This document shows, in pieces, positions 7,923-16,840 of a stretch of DNA of 37,989 bases. This DNA is from a virus, in the IMG/VR virus record IMGVR_UViG_3300047352_000231, positions 1 to 37,989 of that record; one strand, given 5' to 3'. The notes under the pieces were generated by a model that saw only the letters and a list, made by a program, of their open reading frames with translations, made no database searches and was not told the DNA's origin. The first letter of the stretch is position 1. Each line of letters begins with the position of its first letter. The translations under genes and the position numbers were made by a program.

Positions 7923-8167
7923 TGCCCGTTAAGAAAGGCCCAGCTAAGGGCAAGGCGAGAGTCAAGAAGACGGCAAGCGGCAAGAAGGTCAGCTACGGCC
8001 AGAAGGGCGCTAAGGTCAAGCCGGGAACTAGCAAGGGCGATAGCTACTGCGCTCGCTCTAACGGTATCAAGAAGGGCCTAAGCAAGAAGAAGCAGAACGA
8101 CCCGAACACGCCGAACAACTTATCACGCAAGCGGTGGAAGTGCAAGGGGTCTAAGTCCACCAAGTAA
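7922..8167 (+). CDS. small basic phage protein with C-terminal LSRKRWKC motif
   Basis: Protein of 81 residues, very basic (Lys over a quarter of the N-terminal half). The C-terminal part has SYCARSNGI and NNLSRKRWKCKG, a pair of motifs I recall from small proteins encoded near head genes of many marine phages, whose role is unknown to me. I start at the ATG overlapping the microprotein stop; the frame opens 17 codons earlier but without a ribosome binding site. The charge suggests DNA or RNA binding. It ends the first transcription segment, just before the promoter at 8171. Confidence 0.75.
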   Translation: MPVKKGPAKGKARVKKTASGKKVSYGQKGAKVKPGTSKGDSYCARSNGIKKGLSKKKQNDPNTPNNLSRKRWKCKGSKSTK

Positions 8168-8170
8168 TGC

Positions 8171-8199
8171 TTGACTTCTGCTCCAGAATGTGCTATAAT
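8171..8199 (+). promoter_or_regulatory. sigma-70 promoter for the scaffold/capsid segment
   Basis: TTGACT (8171-8176), a 17-base spacer and TATAAT (8194-8199) preceded by TGC. Transcription should begin near 8206. An inverted repeat, TAGGGG (8199-8204) and CCCCTA (8232-8237), flanks the start site and could bind a regulator. Placement ahead of scaffold and capsid fits the need for extra capsid transcript. Confidence 0.85.
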
Positions 8200-8262
8200 A
8201 GGGGGTATAGACGTACGTAATGTGCGCTATTCCCCTACAACATGGCCTTCAAGGAGATAACC

Positions 8263-8409
8263 ATGCACACCCCAGTAACCCAAGATAAGTTCGACGAGCT
8301 TGTCGCCTCAACTACTAAGTACCTTCAGCTCCTCATGGACAAGGCAACCGCACTAGACGAGCGGATCGCTAAGCTAGAGAGCAAGAAGAAGGCTACTAAG
8401 GATGAGTGA
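8263..8409 (+). CDS. 48-residue coiled-coil protein
   Basis: Protein of 48 residues, first gene after the 8171 promoter, with AAGGAGA seven bases before the ATG. It is almost entirely helical with heptad-like Leu spacing (residues 21-40) and a Lys-rich end, suggesting a short coiled coil. It overlaps the next gene by eight bases. Function unknown; its place suggests a head-assembly role. Confidence 0.65.
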   Translation: MHTPVTQDKFDELVASTTKYLQLLMDKATALDERIAKLESKKKATKDE

Positions 8410-8638
8410 TAAGTACTTCGAGCAAGCACGTGAGATGTTCCTGACGGAAGGGTGGAAGAACTTCCAAGAGGAGATCAACGAAGCAATCGAGTCATGCCAA
8501 GTCGACAGCCTTAACAGTGCTGACGAGTTCTGGCTCGTAAAGGGAAGACTACAACTGCTACGGCAGATGGCTGGCTATGAATCAGTCATGCTCGCGGCAG
8601 AAGCTCAGGCGGAGGAAGACGATGAAGAAGTTCGTTGA
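8402..8638 (+). CDS. small helical head-region protein
   Basis: Protein of 78 residues, predicted helical, with a central FWLVKGRLQLLRQM segment (about residues 43-56) and an acidic tail of Glu and Asp. I recall similar short proteins next to scaffold genes of phages related to this one, with no established role. It overlaps genes on both sides, indicating coupled translation. Confidence 0.75.
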   Translation: MSDKYFEQAREMFLTEGWKNFQEEINEAIESCQVDSLNSADEFWLVKGRLQLLRQMAGYESVMLAAEAQAEEDDEEVR

Positions 8639-8837
8639 CGTTCGCTGTAAGAGCTGTAACAGTGTACAAGAGGAGTACGGCTACCTCACTGACTCGTTCC
8701 GGTGCGGAGCCTGTGGTGGAGAAGCCGTACGAATCATAAGCCCAGTCAAGTGTTCGCTTGATGGCACGTCAGGGGACTTCCCCGGCGCGGCGATCAAGTG
8801 GTCACGGGACCGGACTAAGCGGGGCGGCAACTCCTAA
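8622..8837 (+). CDS. zinc-ribbon protein upstream of scaffold
   Basis: Protein of 71 residues with two Cys pairs, CKSC (9-12) and CGAC (28-31), typical of a small zinc ribbon, and a C-terminal FPGAAIKWSRDR segment often seen in this phage family. I start at the ATG at 8622, preceded by GGAGGA. A longer frame opens 15 codons earlier without support. The conserved place just ahead of scaffold suggests a role in head assembly or gene control; neither is shown. Confidence 0.8.
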   Translation: MKKFVDVRCKSCNSVQEEYGYLTDSFRCGACGGEAVRIISPVKCSLDGTSGDFPGAAIKWSRDRTKRGGNS

Positions 8838-8892
8838 GCCGGGAATCGCCCTTACATCAACATCCTCCCAATAGGGATAAAGGAGTTCTAAT

Positions 8893-9738
8893 ATGGCTAA
8901 CATCGTAGATGCTGAAGACTTTAAGCGTGAGGCAACCGTCATTGACGACGACGTTAACGCTACCAAGGAAGAGTTCGCTGAGTTACCTGAGACGGCCGAA
9001 GAGGCCCCAGTAGTAGCCGAAGAGCCAGCCGAGGTAGAGGCGTCAGAATCAGAGGACGATCTCCCTGAGAAGTATGTAGGCAAGTCTGCCGCAGACATAG
9101 CACGTATGCACCAAGAGCTTGAGAAGCGATTGGGACAGCAGTCACAAGAAGTAGGTGAACTGCGTCGTCACTTCGACGACTACGTACAGTCATCCATTGC
9201 GGCGCAATCTGCACCGGAAGTTCCAGCAGAAGACGAAGCGGTTGACTTCTTCGCTGATCCGCAGGCCGCCGTTGCGCGTGCTATTGAGAACCACCCTACG
9301 CTGAAGCAGGCGCAAGCCGTAGCGGCAGACATGGCGAAGTCTCAGGCGCTCAACAAGCTGAAGACTGCACACCCAGACATGGACACGGTACTCAAGGATG
9401 AGTCGTTCAAGGACTGGGTACGCGCTTCAGAGGTCCGTACGGAGATGTACCGCGAGGCTGATCAGAACTACAACTTCGCCAAGGCTAACGAGTTGCTCAA
9501 CCTCTACAAGGAGCGAGCGCAAGTCGTCAAGCAGACGGAGACTGTAGAGAAGCAGGCTCGGAAGAACGACATCAAGAAGGCTTCTACTGGCACGGCACGT
9601 AGTAACCCCGAGGGCACTTCGCCCAAGAAGGTCTACCGTCGCCGTGATATTATCGAACTCATGAACTCTGATCCGAAGCGTTACGAGGCACTTATGCCTG
9701 AGATCATGAAAGCGTACGCTGAGGGACGAGTTAAGTAA
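8893..9738 (+). CDS. capsid scaffolding protein
   Basis: Protein of 281 residues expected to guide coat-protein assembly and leave the head. The N-terminal third is strongly acidic (Glu, Asp, Ala), the centre is helical with coiled-coil character (about 65-100) and the C-terminus is basic, including an RRRDI stretch, which in known scaffolds binds the coat protein. It lies directly before the major capsid gene. A clear AAAGGAG precedes the start. The sequence similarity within scaffold families is low, so position and charge pattern carry the call. Confidence 0.85.
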   Translation: MANIVDAEDFKREATVIDDDVNATKEEFAELPETAEEAPVVAEEPAEVEASESEDDLPEKYVGKSAADIARMHQELEKRLGQQSQEVGELRRHFDDYVQSSIAAQSAPEVPAEDEAVDFFADPQAAVARAIENHPTLKQAQAVAADMAKSQALNKLKTAHPDMDTVLKDESFKDWVRASEVRTEMYREADQNYNFAKANELLNLYKERAQVVKQTETVEKQARKNDIKKASTGTARSNPEGTSPKKVYRRRDIIELMNSDPKRYEALMPEIMKAYAEGRVK

Positions 9739-9764
9739 TCTAACCCTCTATTGGAGATATCATC

Positions 9765-10631
9765 ATGGCACTTGGTTCTAACCACGTCACTAACACGACG
9801 GCCGCTACTTTCATTCCAGAGATCTGGAGTGACGAGATCATCGCTTCTTACGAGAAGTCCCTTGTTGTTAAGCCCCTTGTCCGCGCTATGTCTATGGTTG
9901 GCAAGAAAGGCGACACCATTCACATCCCTAAGCCCGACCGTGGCGACGCGTCTGCAAAGGCCGCTGAGTCTCAGGTCACTTTGATCGCTGGCACTACTGG
10001 CGAGTTGACTGTGTCTATCGACCAGCACTTCGAGTACAGCCGTCTGATCGAAGACATCACCGACGTACAAGCTCTGAACAGCCTGCGTCGCTTCTACACC
10101 GAAGACGCTGGTTACGCGCTGGCTAAGCTCGTTGACTCTGCTATCATCGCTGAGTCTGCTGGCTTCACTGCCCAGCTCGACGCTACTGCTGGTGGCGTAG
10201 CCGCCGCTGGTGGTGCCGCTGTTGCGTTCAACGACGCCGCGTTCCGTGCCGCTATCCAAGTACTGGATGACAACGACGTTCCCGGCGACAGCCGTGTCTT
10301 CGTTATCCCGCCTGCGGTTAAGCGTGAGATGCTCGGCGAGAGCCAGTACATCTCTAGCGACTTCGTAACGGGTCGTCCGGTTGAGAACGGCAAGATCGGT
10401 TCTCTGTACGGTGTTGACATCTACGTCACCACTAACCTGCCTACCGCCAACGGCGAGACTGGCTGTCTGCTGATGCACAAAGACGCTATCGTCTTCGCTG
10501 AGCAGTTGGGTGTTCGTGTACAGACTCAGTACAAGCAGGAGTTCCTTGCTGACCTGATGACTGCCGACACTCTGTACGGTACCGAGACTTACCGTCCGGA
10601 AGCTGGTGTAGTTCTGAACTGCGCTGTCTAA
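9765..10631 (+). CDS. major capsid protein
   Basis: Protein of 288 residues that forms the head shell. It follows scaffold, has GGAG before its ATG, and shows strongly biased codon choice compared with neighbours, as expected for the most abundant protein. Features consistent with the HK97 fold are an N-terminal helical segment, an extended loop with Gly-Lys-Lys-Gly-Asp around residue 46, a long spine-helix-like region (about 100-130) and a beta-rich C-terminal part with YGVDIYVTTNLP. The C-terminus contains ADTLYGTETYRPEAGV, a coat-like ending. The gene is intact. Confidence 0.9.
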   Translation: MALGSNHVTNTTAATFIPEIWSDEIIASYEKSLVVKPLVRAMSMVGKKGDTIHIPKPDRGDASAKAAESQVTLIAGTTGELTVSIDQHFEYSRLIEDITDVQALNSLRRFYTEDAGYALAKLVDSAIIAESAGFTAQLDATAGGVAAAGGAAVAFNDAAFRAAIQVLDDNDVPGDSRVFVIPPAVKREMLGESQYISSDFVTGRPVENGKIGSLYGVDIYVTTNLPTANGETGCLLMHKDAIVFAEQLGVRVQTQYKQEFLADLMTADTLYGTETYRPEAGVVLNCAV

Positions 10632-10703
10632 GTGACACTCAGGGGGAAAGCACGGCGAGTACCCCTACTCTCCCTACGGGGAAGAGACTCATAGGAGATC
10701 CCG

Positions 10704-11507
10704 ATGACCATCACTTACAACCCTTCCACTAACTTCGGACAGAAGGACTCACTGCCCGTCAACGATCCCGACAAGGTGATCTACGGCGCTGAGTTCACTA
10801 CGGAGTTCAACGCTATCCAGACCGCGTTCTCGACTGCGGCACCTACCAACTCACCCACCTTCACGGGCACCGTCACGTTCAGCGGCGACGTAGCCCTTAA
10901 CGGGTCTGTCAACATCGGCTCCGAGTCTGTGTCCGACACGGACGTGCAAGGCTGGAACGCCACCAAGGCTACCGTTGACGCAGGCGCTAGCAACTGGGAC
11001 GAGGCTTACGGCTGGGGCGACCACGCGCAAGCGAACTACTCGCCTACATACTTCACGGACATTAGCGGCACGACGAACAACAACACTATTCAACGAATCG
11101 GCGACGCGCTTCGCGTATCCGCCTTGCCCGGTACTCTGTACTCGGACATTAATGGCGACGGCTCCGCTTCGTTCATGAATGGCATCACCGCTGAGAATGG
11201 CGGAACGTCTGCGCAGTGGAACACAGCTTACGGATGGGGCGACCACTCGCAGGCAGGGTACTCCTCGTCTGACACCACGTACTCGGGCGGCACTAACATC
11301 ACGCTGTCGGGCACTACGTTCAACCTCGACTCCTCGCTCACCGGCCTCAGCGACGTCACTACGTCTTCTGTCAGCATCGGCTCTTGGGAGATCAAGCTGG
11401 ACGGTAACGACCTTCGGTTCGTCTACAACGGTACTGACCGTGTCCGCTTTACTACCAACGGTACAGTGATTGCGGAGAACAACGTAACAGCATACGGTAG
11501 CGCATAA
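10704..11507 (+). CDS. fibre-like virion protein with AYGWGDH repeats
   Basis: Protein of 267 residues rich in Ser, Thr, Gly and Asn. Two similar modules contain AYGWGDHAQANYS (from residue 101) and AYGWGDHSQAGYS (from residue 175), 222 bases apart, a repeat type I recall from tail fibres of marine phages. The C-terminal 45 residues (IKLDGNDLRFVYNGTD ... NVTAYGSA) resemble a module found at the ends of phage fibre proteins. The N-terminus has a NSPTFTGTVTFSGDVAL beta-helix-like stretch. It is probably a fibre or head-surface protein; which structure it joins is not shown. It has GGAG ahead of its start and overlaps the next gene by one base. Confidence 0.65.
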   Translation: MTITYNPSTNFGQKDSLPVNDPDKVIYGAEFTTEFNAIQTAFSTAAPTNSPTFTGTVTFSGDVALNGSVNIGSESVSDTDVQGWNATKATVDAGASNWDEAYGWGDHAQANYSPTYFTDISGTTNNNTIQRIGDALRVSALPGTLYSDINGDGSASFMNGITAENGGTSAQWNTAYGWGDHSQAGYSSSDTTYSGGTNITLSGTTFNLDSSLTGLSDVTTSSVSIGSWEIKLDGNDLRFVYNGTDRVRFTTNGTVIAENNVTAYGSA

Positions 11508-12148
11508 TGGCATTACAGACCAGCGGGCCTATCTCCCTCAACGATATTCACATCGAAGCAGGCGGGACCTCGGGAACGTCGGCCTCGCTAAACGACTCGG
11601 ACATCCGAGACATGATTAGCAAGGGGAGCGGCGCTACGTCGTCGTTCAGCGAGTACTACGGAGCGTCATCAACGGCTACACTCAAGTGTAGTCACATCGG
11701 CTCCATTCCCAAGCTCAGCCTCGGAGACTGTAATCCGGGTGGCTACTTCGGCGCAGGGATTGCTACTGCTATCGAAGGCTATAGAGCTTTCCCCGAATCA
11801 CTATCCGGTAGCCTAGCCCCTTACTTCGAGGACGTAGTAATCGGGCTGGACCTGACCTACTACGCCGGACACTTCTTGATTCTGGTCTACAAGGACGGTA
11901 TGTCTGGAGCGGGCGCGGGGCTTTCTAACATTACGCTTACCCGAGACGACGGAGGCTACACTAACTCTTCGCCGATACAAGACAACCGCGGCGTATACGG
12001 TAACTGGAATAGCGACCAGACGCGTCGTCTTGCGCTGTTCAGTGAGATAGACACATATCCGGGCGTGTCTAGCTGGTACAACAGTCTGGTGTACAATGCG
12101 CCCGGATCATTCGGCAACACCGAGCCGCTAACCATCACGCTTACATAA
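11507..12148 (+). CDS. fibre-like protein with SGPISLNDI N-terminal module
   Basis: Protein of 213 residues. The first 50 residues (LQTSGPISLNDIHIEAGG, then SFSEYYGAS) form a module I recall at the N-terminus of many marine phage virion proteins whose C-termini differ. The rest is beta-rich, with a Cys pair near the middle. This modular pattern suggests a fixed attachment domain plus a variable exposed part, that is, a fibre or decoration. It follows the AYGWGDH protein with overlapping stop and start. Confidence 0.65.
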   Translation: MALQTSGPISLNDIHIEAGGTSGTSASLNDSDIRDMISKGSGATSSFSEYYGASSTATLKCSHIGSIPKLSLGDCNPGGYFGAGIATAIEGYRAFPESLSGSLAPYFEDVVIGLDLTYYAGHFLILVYKDGMSGAGAGLSNITLTRDDGGYTNSSPIQDNRGVYGNWNSDQTRRLALFSEIDTYPGVSSWYNSLVYNAPGSFGNTEPLTITLT

Positions 12149-12156
12149 GGACTAGC

Positions 12157-13551
12157 ATGGACCCTAAAGAGAAGGATCAAAGCGCGCGCCAGATGGCTGA
12201 GATGCGCCGTATGTTAGCTCAGGTAGGTGAGGGCGGCTTACTAGGACTTGGTATCTCCTTACCCGGCGGCGATGACGACCGCAGAGAGAGTGCCTACATT
12301 GACGAGCTGTTCGAGGTGTCTGAAGAACAGAGACTCCCCGAAGGCTTTGTTGTAAGGGACGCAGAGTCAGATCCTAACGCTGGTCGAACGGCGACCTTCG
12401 AGAATCATTACGGCGGTGCGCCTGTTCAACGATACGCTACCGAGCAGGAACGCTACAATGCTAACAACCCTCCCGGCGGAGACTACGACCGCTGGCACTG
12501 GGTCCCTACACTGGGCTGGCAGTATCGCGGAAGCGAGTCAGACGGTACGCGGGGCAAGTCTTCATACTTCACGGACTCAGGCGAGCGAGCACACTATGAC
12601 TCTCCTCAGCAGATGTACCGGGACCCTCGCTGGTGGGACCCTAAGCGGGCAACCATTGGCCTGCGAGAGGTGTGGGAAGGAGGTGGCGACGTGCTGGCGG
12701 AGTACCGCTACGACGATGAGAACCCCTACGTCTACACCCCCGAGATGCAACGACAAGCAGAGACGGCCTATACTCCCGCTAACTACGGCGTATACGATCC
12801 GACCACCGACACGACTATGTTCGGCGGCATGGCCTACCAAGGCAACCAGACTGTCGGCAAGACGCAGGCAGACTACAGCCCCGAAGACTGGCAGTACTTA
12901 GAACATGATAGGTACTACACGGGACACAGCCAGTTCAGGCCTGAAGGAAGCACGGCCCTTAGCGAAGCGTTAGGCGGACGAGCCGCTGGTAACCCGTTCG
13001 TTAACACGTACGAGCAGGACGTAGATAGACAGCTCCAGTACTTAGGAGACTCCGCATGGAACCCCTTCTACGGGTATCACGGACGCATCCACCAAGACGT
13101 TATCGACGGTCAGCGAGCATCAGGCGTACTTGGAGAGGAGCTTACAGCATACGAGAAGCGTAGCGACAACAACGCTATGGACTACCTATACAACGCTCTA
13201 AGCTCTCGTGATCAGGTAGGTAACAGACGCGCTGTTCGCGATCGCTGGGACAAGTACCTCGGCGACATGAACCTCAGCGCAGACAACTTCTACAACGCCA
13301 AGATGACCAAGAACCTGTTCAACCGTCTTGGCCTCAGCGACTTCGGCCTAGAGTTCGACTCGTCCTTCGGCGGCGACAGCGGCATGATGGGTGGGACAGG
13401 CTTCAAGCTACCCGAGCAGTATCAGTCAGGCTCAAGCAGTCAAGGTATCGAGCAGAACCGAGGCGGCTTCATGAAGTCATACATGGAAGAACGGAACAAG
13501 ATCAAGCCGAGCGTCATGTCCTTGTTCGATGAGATGGAGAACTTCGAGTAA
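12157..13551 (+). CDS. hypothetical virion-associated protein
   Basis: Unrecognised protein of 464 residues, rich in Gly, Asp, Tyr and Arg, with many aromatic residues between 90 and 250. No signal peptide, membrane segment or enzyme motif is visible. It begins with a charged segment and has a Gly-Gly-Asp-Asp-Asp cluster near residue 37. AAGGA lies ahead of the ATG. Position among capsid, fibre-like and tail-tube genes, and the overlap with the next two genes, suggest a virion or assembly protein. Confidence 0.7.
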   Translation: MDPKEKDQSARQMAEMRRMLAQVGEGGLLGLGISLPGGDDDRRESAYIDELFEVSEEQRLPEGFVVRDAESDPNAGRTATFENHYGGAPVQRYATEQERYNANNPPGGDYDRWHWVPTLGWQYRGSESDGTRGKSSYFTDSGERAHYDSPQQMYRDPRWWDPKRATIGLREVWEGGGDVLAEYRYDDENPYVYTPEMQRQAETAYTPANYGVYDPTTDTTMFGGMAYQGNQTVGKTQADYSPEDWQYLEHDRYYTGHSQFRPEGSTALSEALGGRAAGNPFVNTYEQDVDRQLQYLGDSAWNPFYGYHGRIHQDVIDGQRASGVLGEELTAYEKRSDNNAMDYLYNALSSRDQVGNRRAVRDRWDKYLGDMNLSADNFYNAKMTKNLFNRLGLSDFGLEFDSSFGGDSGMMGGTGFKLPEQYQSGSSSQGIEQNRGGFMKSYMEERNKIKPSVMSLFDEMENFE

Positions 13552-13868
13552 TGCTATACAACGCCGAGACATTCGAGCAGACTACATCGGTGACCCGCTT
13601 CGAGCGGGCGCATCGCATTGAGATGAGCAACCCCCTTAACGGCGTACCGTCTGTAGCGTTCATCACCTCATGGGTAGAGCGCGACAACGAGACGGGCGAG
13701 GAGGTGCAGAAGGAGCTACACCGCACTGTGACGGACGTAGTGAACCCTGACGAGACGTTCTCGGTATACGATGCCGAGGGTAACCTTGTCGCTAACATGC
13801 CGTACGGAGACGTAGCGGGCATCCTGTACAACCTCTTCTTCCACGTAGCAACCAAGGCTGATTCATGA
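13551..13868 (+). CDS. hypothetical protein
   Basis: Unrecognised protein of 105 residues, probably a compact beta-rich domain (VAFITSWVERDNETG, then FSVYDAEGNLVANMP). It overlaps the previous gene by one base and the next by four, so all three are likely translated together. It may assist assembly of the large neighbour, which is inference from coupling only. Confidence 0.7.
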   Translation: MLYNAETFEQTTSVTRFERAHRIEMSNPLNGVPSVAFITSWVERDNETGEEVQKELHRTVTDVVNPDETFSVYDAEGNLVANMPYGDVAGILYNLFFHVATKADS

Positions 13869-16840
13869 GCGAGTTAGACAACCCACTGCTGGCGAACGAG
13901 CTCGCTGAGTTCGACCCTAGCGCGATCGACATGGACGCTCTGCGTGCTTCCTTAGATCCACGCTCTCACGACAGCAATGGCGACGGTATACTGGACCACT
14001 GGAACCAAGAGCTAGCCCCTATTCACTCGAACCATCGCGGCTACATAGGCGACGACGGTCAGCTCTACCGCAAGGAGATCACTTACACAGGCGACGGTCA
14101 GCTCCCCGACGATTGGGAGTACGGAGACGAGGCTAACCCTGACGACTGGCAACGCGAGTACACGGACGAGCGTCTGTACTTCTGGACGCCTCCGAAGGAG
14201 CTAGGCAGAGCGCCCGATAGAGAAGAGGATCGTGAGAGGGCTATGGCCGGACCTGACGGATTCGGAGCGGCGGGCCTCTACACCGAAGCGGAGATCAAGG
14301 CCGCGTGGGACGCTGAGGAGGGAATGGGCTACCTCAAGCAACACACCACATGGGACAAGTACTGGAACTTCATTCAGAGATCCACAGAGCTGTTCACTGA
14401 CTCCGAGTACAACGACATGACCGACGGCAACCTGTCCGGTAGTAACTGGCAGGATAGCCCTGAGTACATGGCCCTGCTGGAAGAGACAGGCATTCCTACT
14501 CAGTACATCAACGACGACGGTGACGTGTTCAACTTCAACGGCACGACTTACGTCAAGGACTACAAGTTCGACGACAGTATCTCCGGCAACCAGCTCATGG
14601 GTATCGGCCTCGGCCTCATTGGAGGCTTCGTTGCTGGTCCTATCCTTGCAACTGCGCTCGGCCCTACGCTGGGCGTGGCAGGCGCTAAGGCGGCTTCTTC
14701 AGCTATCGTTAGCATGGCTAGTCAGTACATGCAGAACGGCGATATCGACTTCACGCAGGCTCTTATCTCTGCGGCCACCGCGTACGGCGGCGCTAAGCTA
14801 GGCGATGTAGTGAAGGGGGCCGGAGCGTTCGGCGAGATCGGCGAGAAGATGTCAGAGGTGCAGGACAAGTTCAATGACCTCCTCAGCACAGGCAACAGCA
14901 TAGCAGACGCGGCCATCAAGGCAGGCGGTATGTCCCTGCTGACTCAGCTAGTCACTACTGGCGATGTAGACATCAAGACGGCAGGCATCGCGGCCTTGAT
15001 GGCTGGCGGTACGCAGGCGTTCAGTGAGTGGACCACAAGCATGTACGACGCTGGCGAGACTGTTAGCGACGAGCTGTTGGAAGAGATCACTGTCGAGGCC
15101 AAGCGCGTAGGTAACGACTTGGGCAACGGCATGTACGAGTTAGACGGTGTCGTGTTCAGCGAGACTGGCGGCTACATCGGCAACATGACCGATCTGGATC
15201 TGAACGGTGACGGCACACTGTCGGGCGCAGACTTGCAGAACATCACGACGCCTGACCGCGATCTGGTTGATCCTAACCTTCCGTCCCTGCCGGGGCCGAA
15301 CGAGTACTACGACGCAGACGGCGACGGTAAGTACACCCCCGGAGTGGACAGGGACTTAAGGGCTCCTTCCAGCGTAGGCGGCGCGTACGACCTCTCTAGC
15401 CCAGACTACGTCAAGCAGTTCGATGCGTACTCTGACACGCAGATGATCGACAAGCTAGATCAGATGGGCGTTCAGGTGCTCACGCGAGAAGACGGTAGCT
15501 TGTACATCAACCCCGAGGCTGACATTGACCCAGCCATCAAGGACAACCTGATCGACTACCTTGACGCTCGTAACCAAGAGACGTACTTGACCATGAATCA
15601 AGTCGATCACGGTGGCGGCCTTATTGAGTACAAGGACCAGCCCTACACGGTTGGCATTACTGACGAGGGTCAGCACTACATCATCAAGACGGACGAGCTG
15701 GGTAACTCTAAGTACGTCTCTATCGGGGAAGAAGAATACAACAAGCTTGCTGACTTCCAAGACAACGAGAACTACGACGCTATAGACTCCTACCTGTCAA
15801 AGCATGGGATCGGAAGCACGGGCACGGAGTTCGGGGAATACAGGCCTGACGGTACGATGGTGGGCGATCTGAACGGCGACGGCATTATCTCCTCTGACGA
15901 GATACAATCTGGCTCTTCGACCGTTACGGACGGAGACGGATGGCTCGTTCTGGACGAGGGTGCAGGGGACAATGCAGTCCAAGTAGACGACTTCACGGAC
16001 GCTACGGAGACGCCGGACAATACGCCCGACACTTCGGACGACTCCGCACCTACTGGTGATCCTAACGAGGACACAGACGCCACAGGAGACGGCTCTGGTG
16101 GTGGCGATACGACTTCTACTGGCGGGTCAGCAGACCCCGGCGCAATAGGCGGTGGTGGTAAGCCCGGCGGTGGGGCCGATCCGGGCGGTAGCGGCGGAGA
16201 CATCAACGATCTCCCTCCGCTCTTCCTGCCTCCTCTGTTCCCGCCCGTAACGCCCGGCACTAGCGGCGGCCCCGGTGGTGAAGTGATCGATAGCACTGGA
16301 GATAGCACTACAGATGGCAATGGCACCACCAGCGGCGGTACCACAGGCGGTACCACAGGCGGCGACAACGACGGCGACGGGACAGGCGGGGACGGCGACA
16401 ACGACGGGACTGGTGACGGAACCTCAGACGGCGATAGCTTGGGCGACGGTACTGGCACTGGCGATTCAGGCGATGGCTCAGGAACCAGCGGTAGTGGCGA
16501 CGGTACAGGCGACGGTACTGGCGAGGGCGGCGGTGCTGGAGACGCCGGCGGTACGGGTGGCGGCACTGGCGGAGGCGCTGGTGGTAGCACAGGCGGCGGC
16601 ACAGGCACGACGACTGGACCTACGTACGGTACTTCACCCGGACCCGGAGGCACAGGCACGGGCGCAGGCGGCGGCGGAGACGGCGGCATGTTGTCTGGCG
16701 GTAGCGGAAGCGGCGGAGAAGACTTCAACCCATCATGGGGCGAGATGTTCGCTTACCACACTCCACAAGGATACCAGAAGAAGGCCGTAGCACGGCAGTA
16801 CAAAGACTACATTCAAGAAGCTAAAGGATACCTATCATGA
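13865..16840 (+). CDS. large virion-type protein with EF-hand-like loops and Gly-rich tail
   Basis: Protein of 991 residues. At least four Asp-x-Asn/Asp-Gly-Asp-Gly loops resemble calcium-binding EF-hand or dockerin loops: DSNGDGIL near residue 36, DLNGDGTL near 445, DADGDGKY near 482 and DLNGDGII near 668. Residues about 238-285 form a long Gly/Ala/Leu hydrophobic stretch that could insert in a membrane. Residues about 720-955 are low complexity, mostly Gly, Asp, Ser and Thr, with a short Pro-rich break (LPPLFLPPLFPP). The C-terminal 30 residues are normal and basic. It lies just before tail tube A with overlapping stop and start. It may be an adhesion or ejection protein; no close family is recognised. 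Confidence 0.7.
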   Translation: MSELDNPLLANELAEFDPSAIDMDALRASLDPRSHDSNGDGILDHWNQELAPIHSNHRGYIGDDGQLYRKEITYTGDGQLPDDWEYGDEANPDDWQREYTDERLYFWTPPKELGRAPDREEDRERAMAGPDGFGAAGLYTEAEIKAAWDAEEGMGYLKQHTTWDKYWNFIQRSTELFTDSEYNDMTDGNLSGSNWQDSPEYMALLEETGIPTQYINDDGDVFNFNGTTYVKDYKFDDSISGNQLMGIGLGLIGGFVAGPILATALGPTLGVAGAKAASSAIVSMASQYMQNGDIDFTQALISAATAYGGAKLGDVVKGAGAFGEIGEKMSEVQDKFNDLLSTGNSIADAAIKAGGMSLLTQLVTTGDVDIKTAGIAALMAGGTQAFSEWTTSMYDAGETVSDELLEEITVEAKRVGNDLGNGMYELDGVVFSETGGYIGNMTDLDLNGDGTLSGADLQNITTPDRDLVDPNLPSLPGPNEYYDADGDGKYTPGVDRDLRAPSSVGGAYDLSSPDYVKQFDAYSDTQMIDKLDQMGVQVLTREDGSLYINPEADIDPAIKDNLIDYLDARNQETYLTMNQVDHGGGLIEYKDQPYTVGITDEGQHYIIKTDELGNSKYVSIGEEEYNKLADFQDNENYDAIDSYLSKHGIGSTGTEFGEYRPDGTMVGDLNGDGIISSDEIQSGSSTVTDGDGWLVLDEGAGDNAVQVDDFTDATETPDNTPDTSDDSAPTGDPNEDTDATGDGSGGGDTTSTGGSADPGAIGGGGKPGGGADPGGSGGDINDLPPLFLPPLFPPVTPGTSGGPGGEVIDSTGDSTTDGNGTTSGGTTGGTTGGDNDGDGTGGDGDNDGTGDGTSDGDSLGDGTGTGDSGDGSGTSGSGDGTGDGTGEGGGAGDAGGTGGGTGGGAGGSTGGGTGTTTGPTYGTSPGPGGTGTGAGGGGDGGMLSGGSGSGGEDFNPSWGEMFAYHTPQGYQKKAVARQYKDYIQEAKGYLS

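Noticed and set aside
10641-10686. Two short GC stems after the capsid gene as a terminator
   Set aside because: AGGGG/CCCCT and a bulged CTCTCCC stem are weak and no U-tract follows; possibly an RNA-stability element, not listed.
15790-16728. 312-codon Pro/Ser/Val-rich open frame on the minus strand
   Set aside because: It is the complement of the Gly/Asp/Ser/Thr low-complexity part of the 991-residue gene; the base composition removes stops. No ribosome site.
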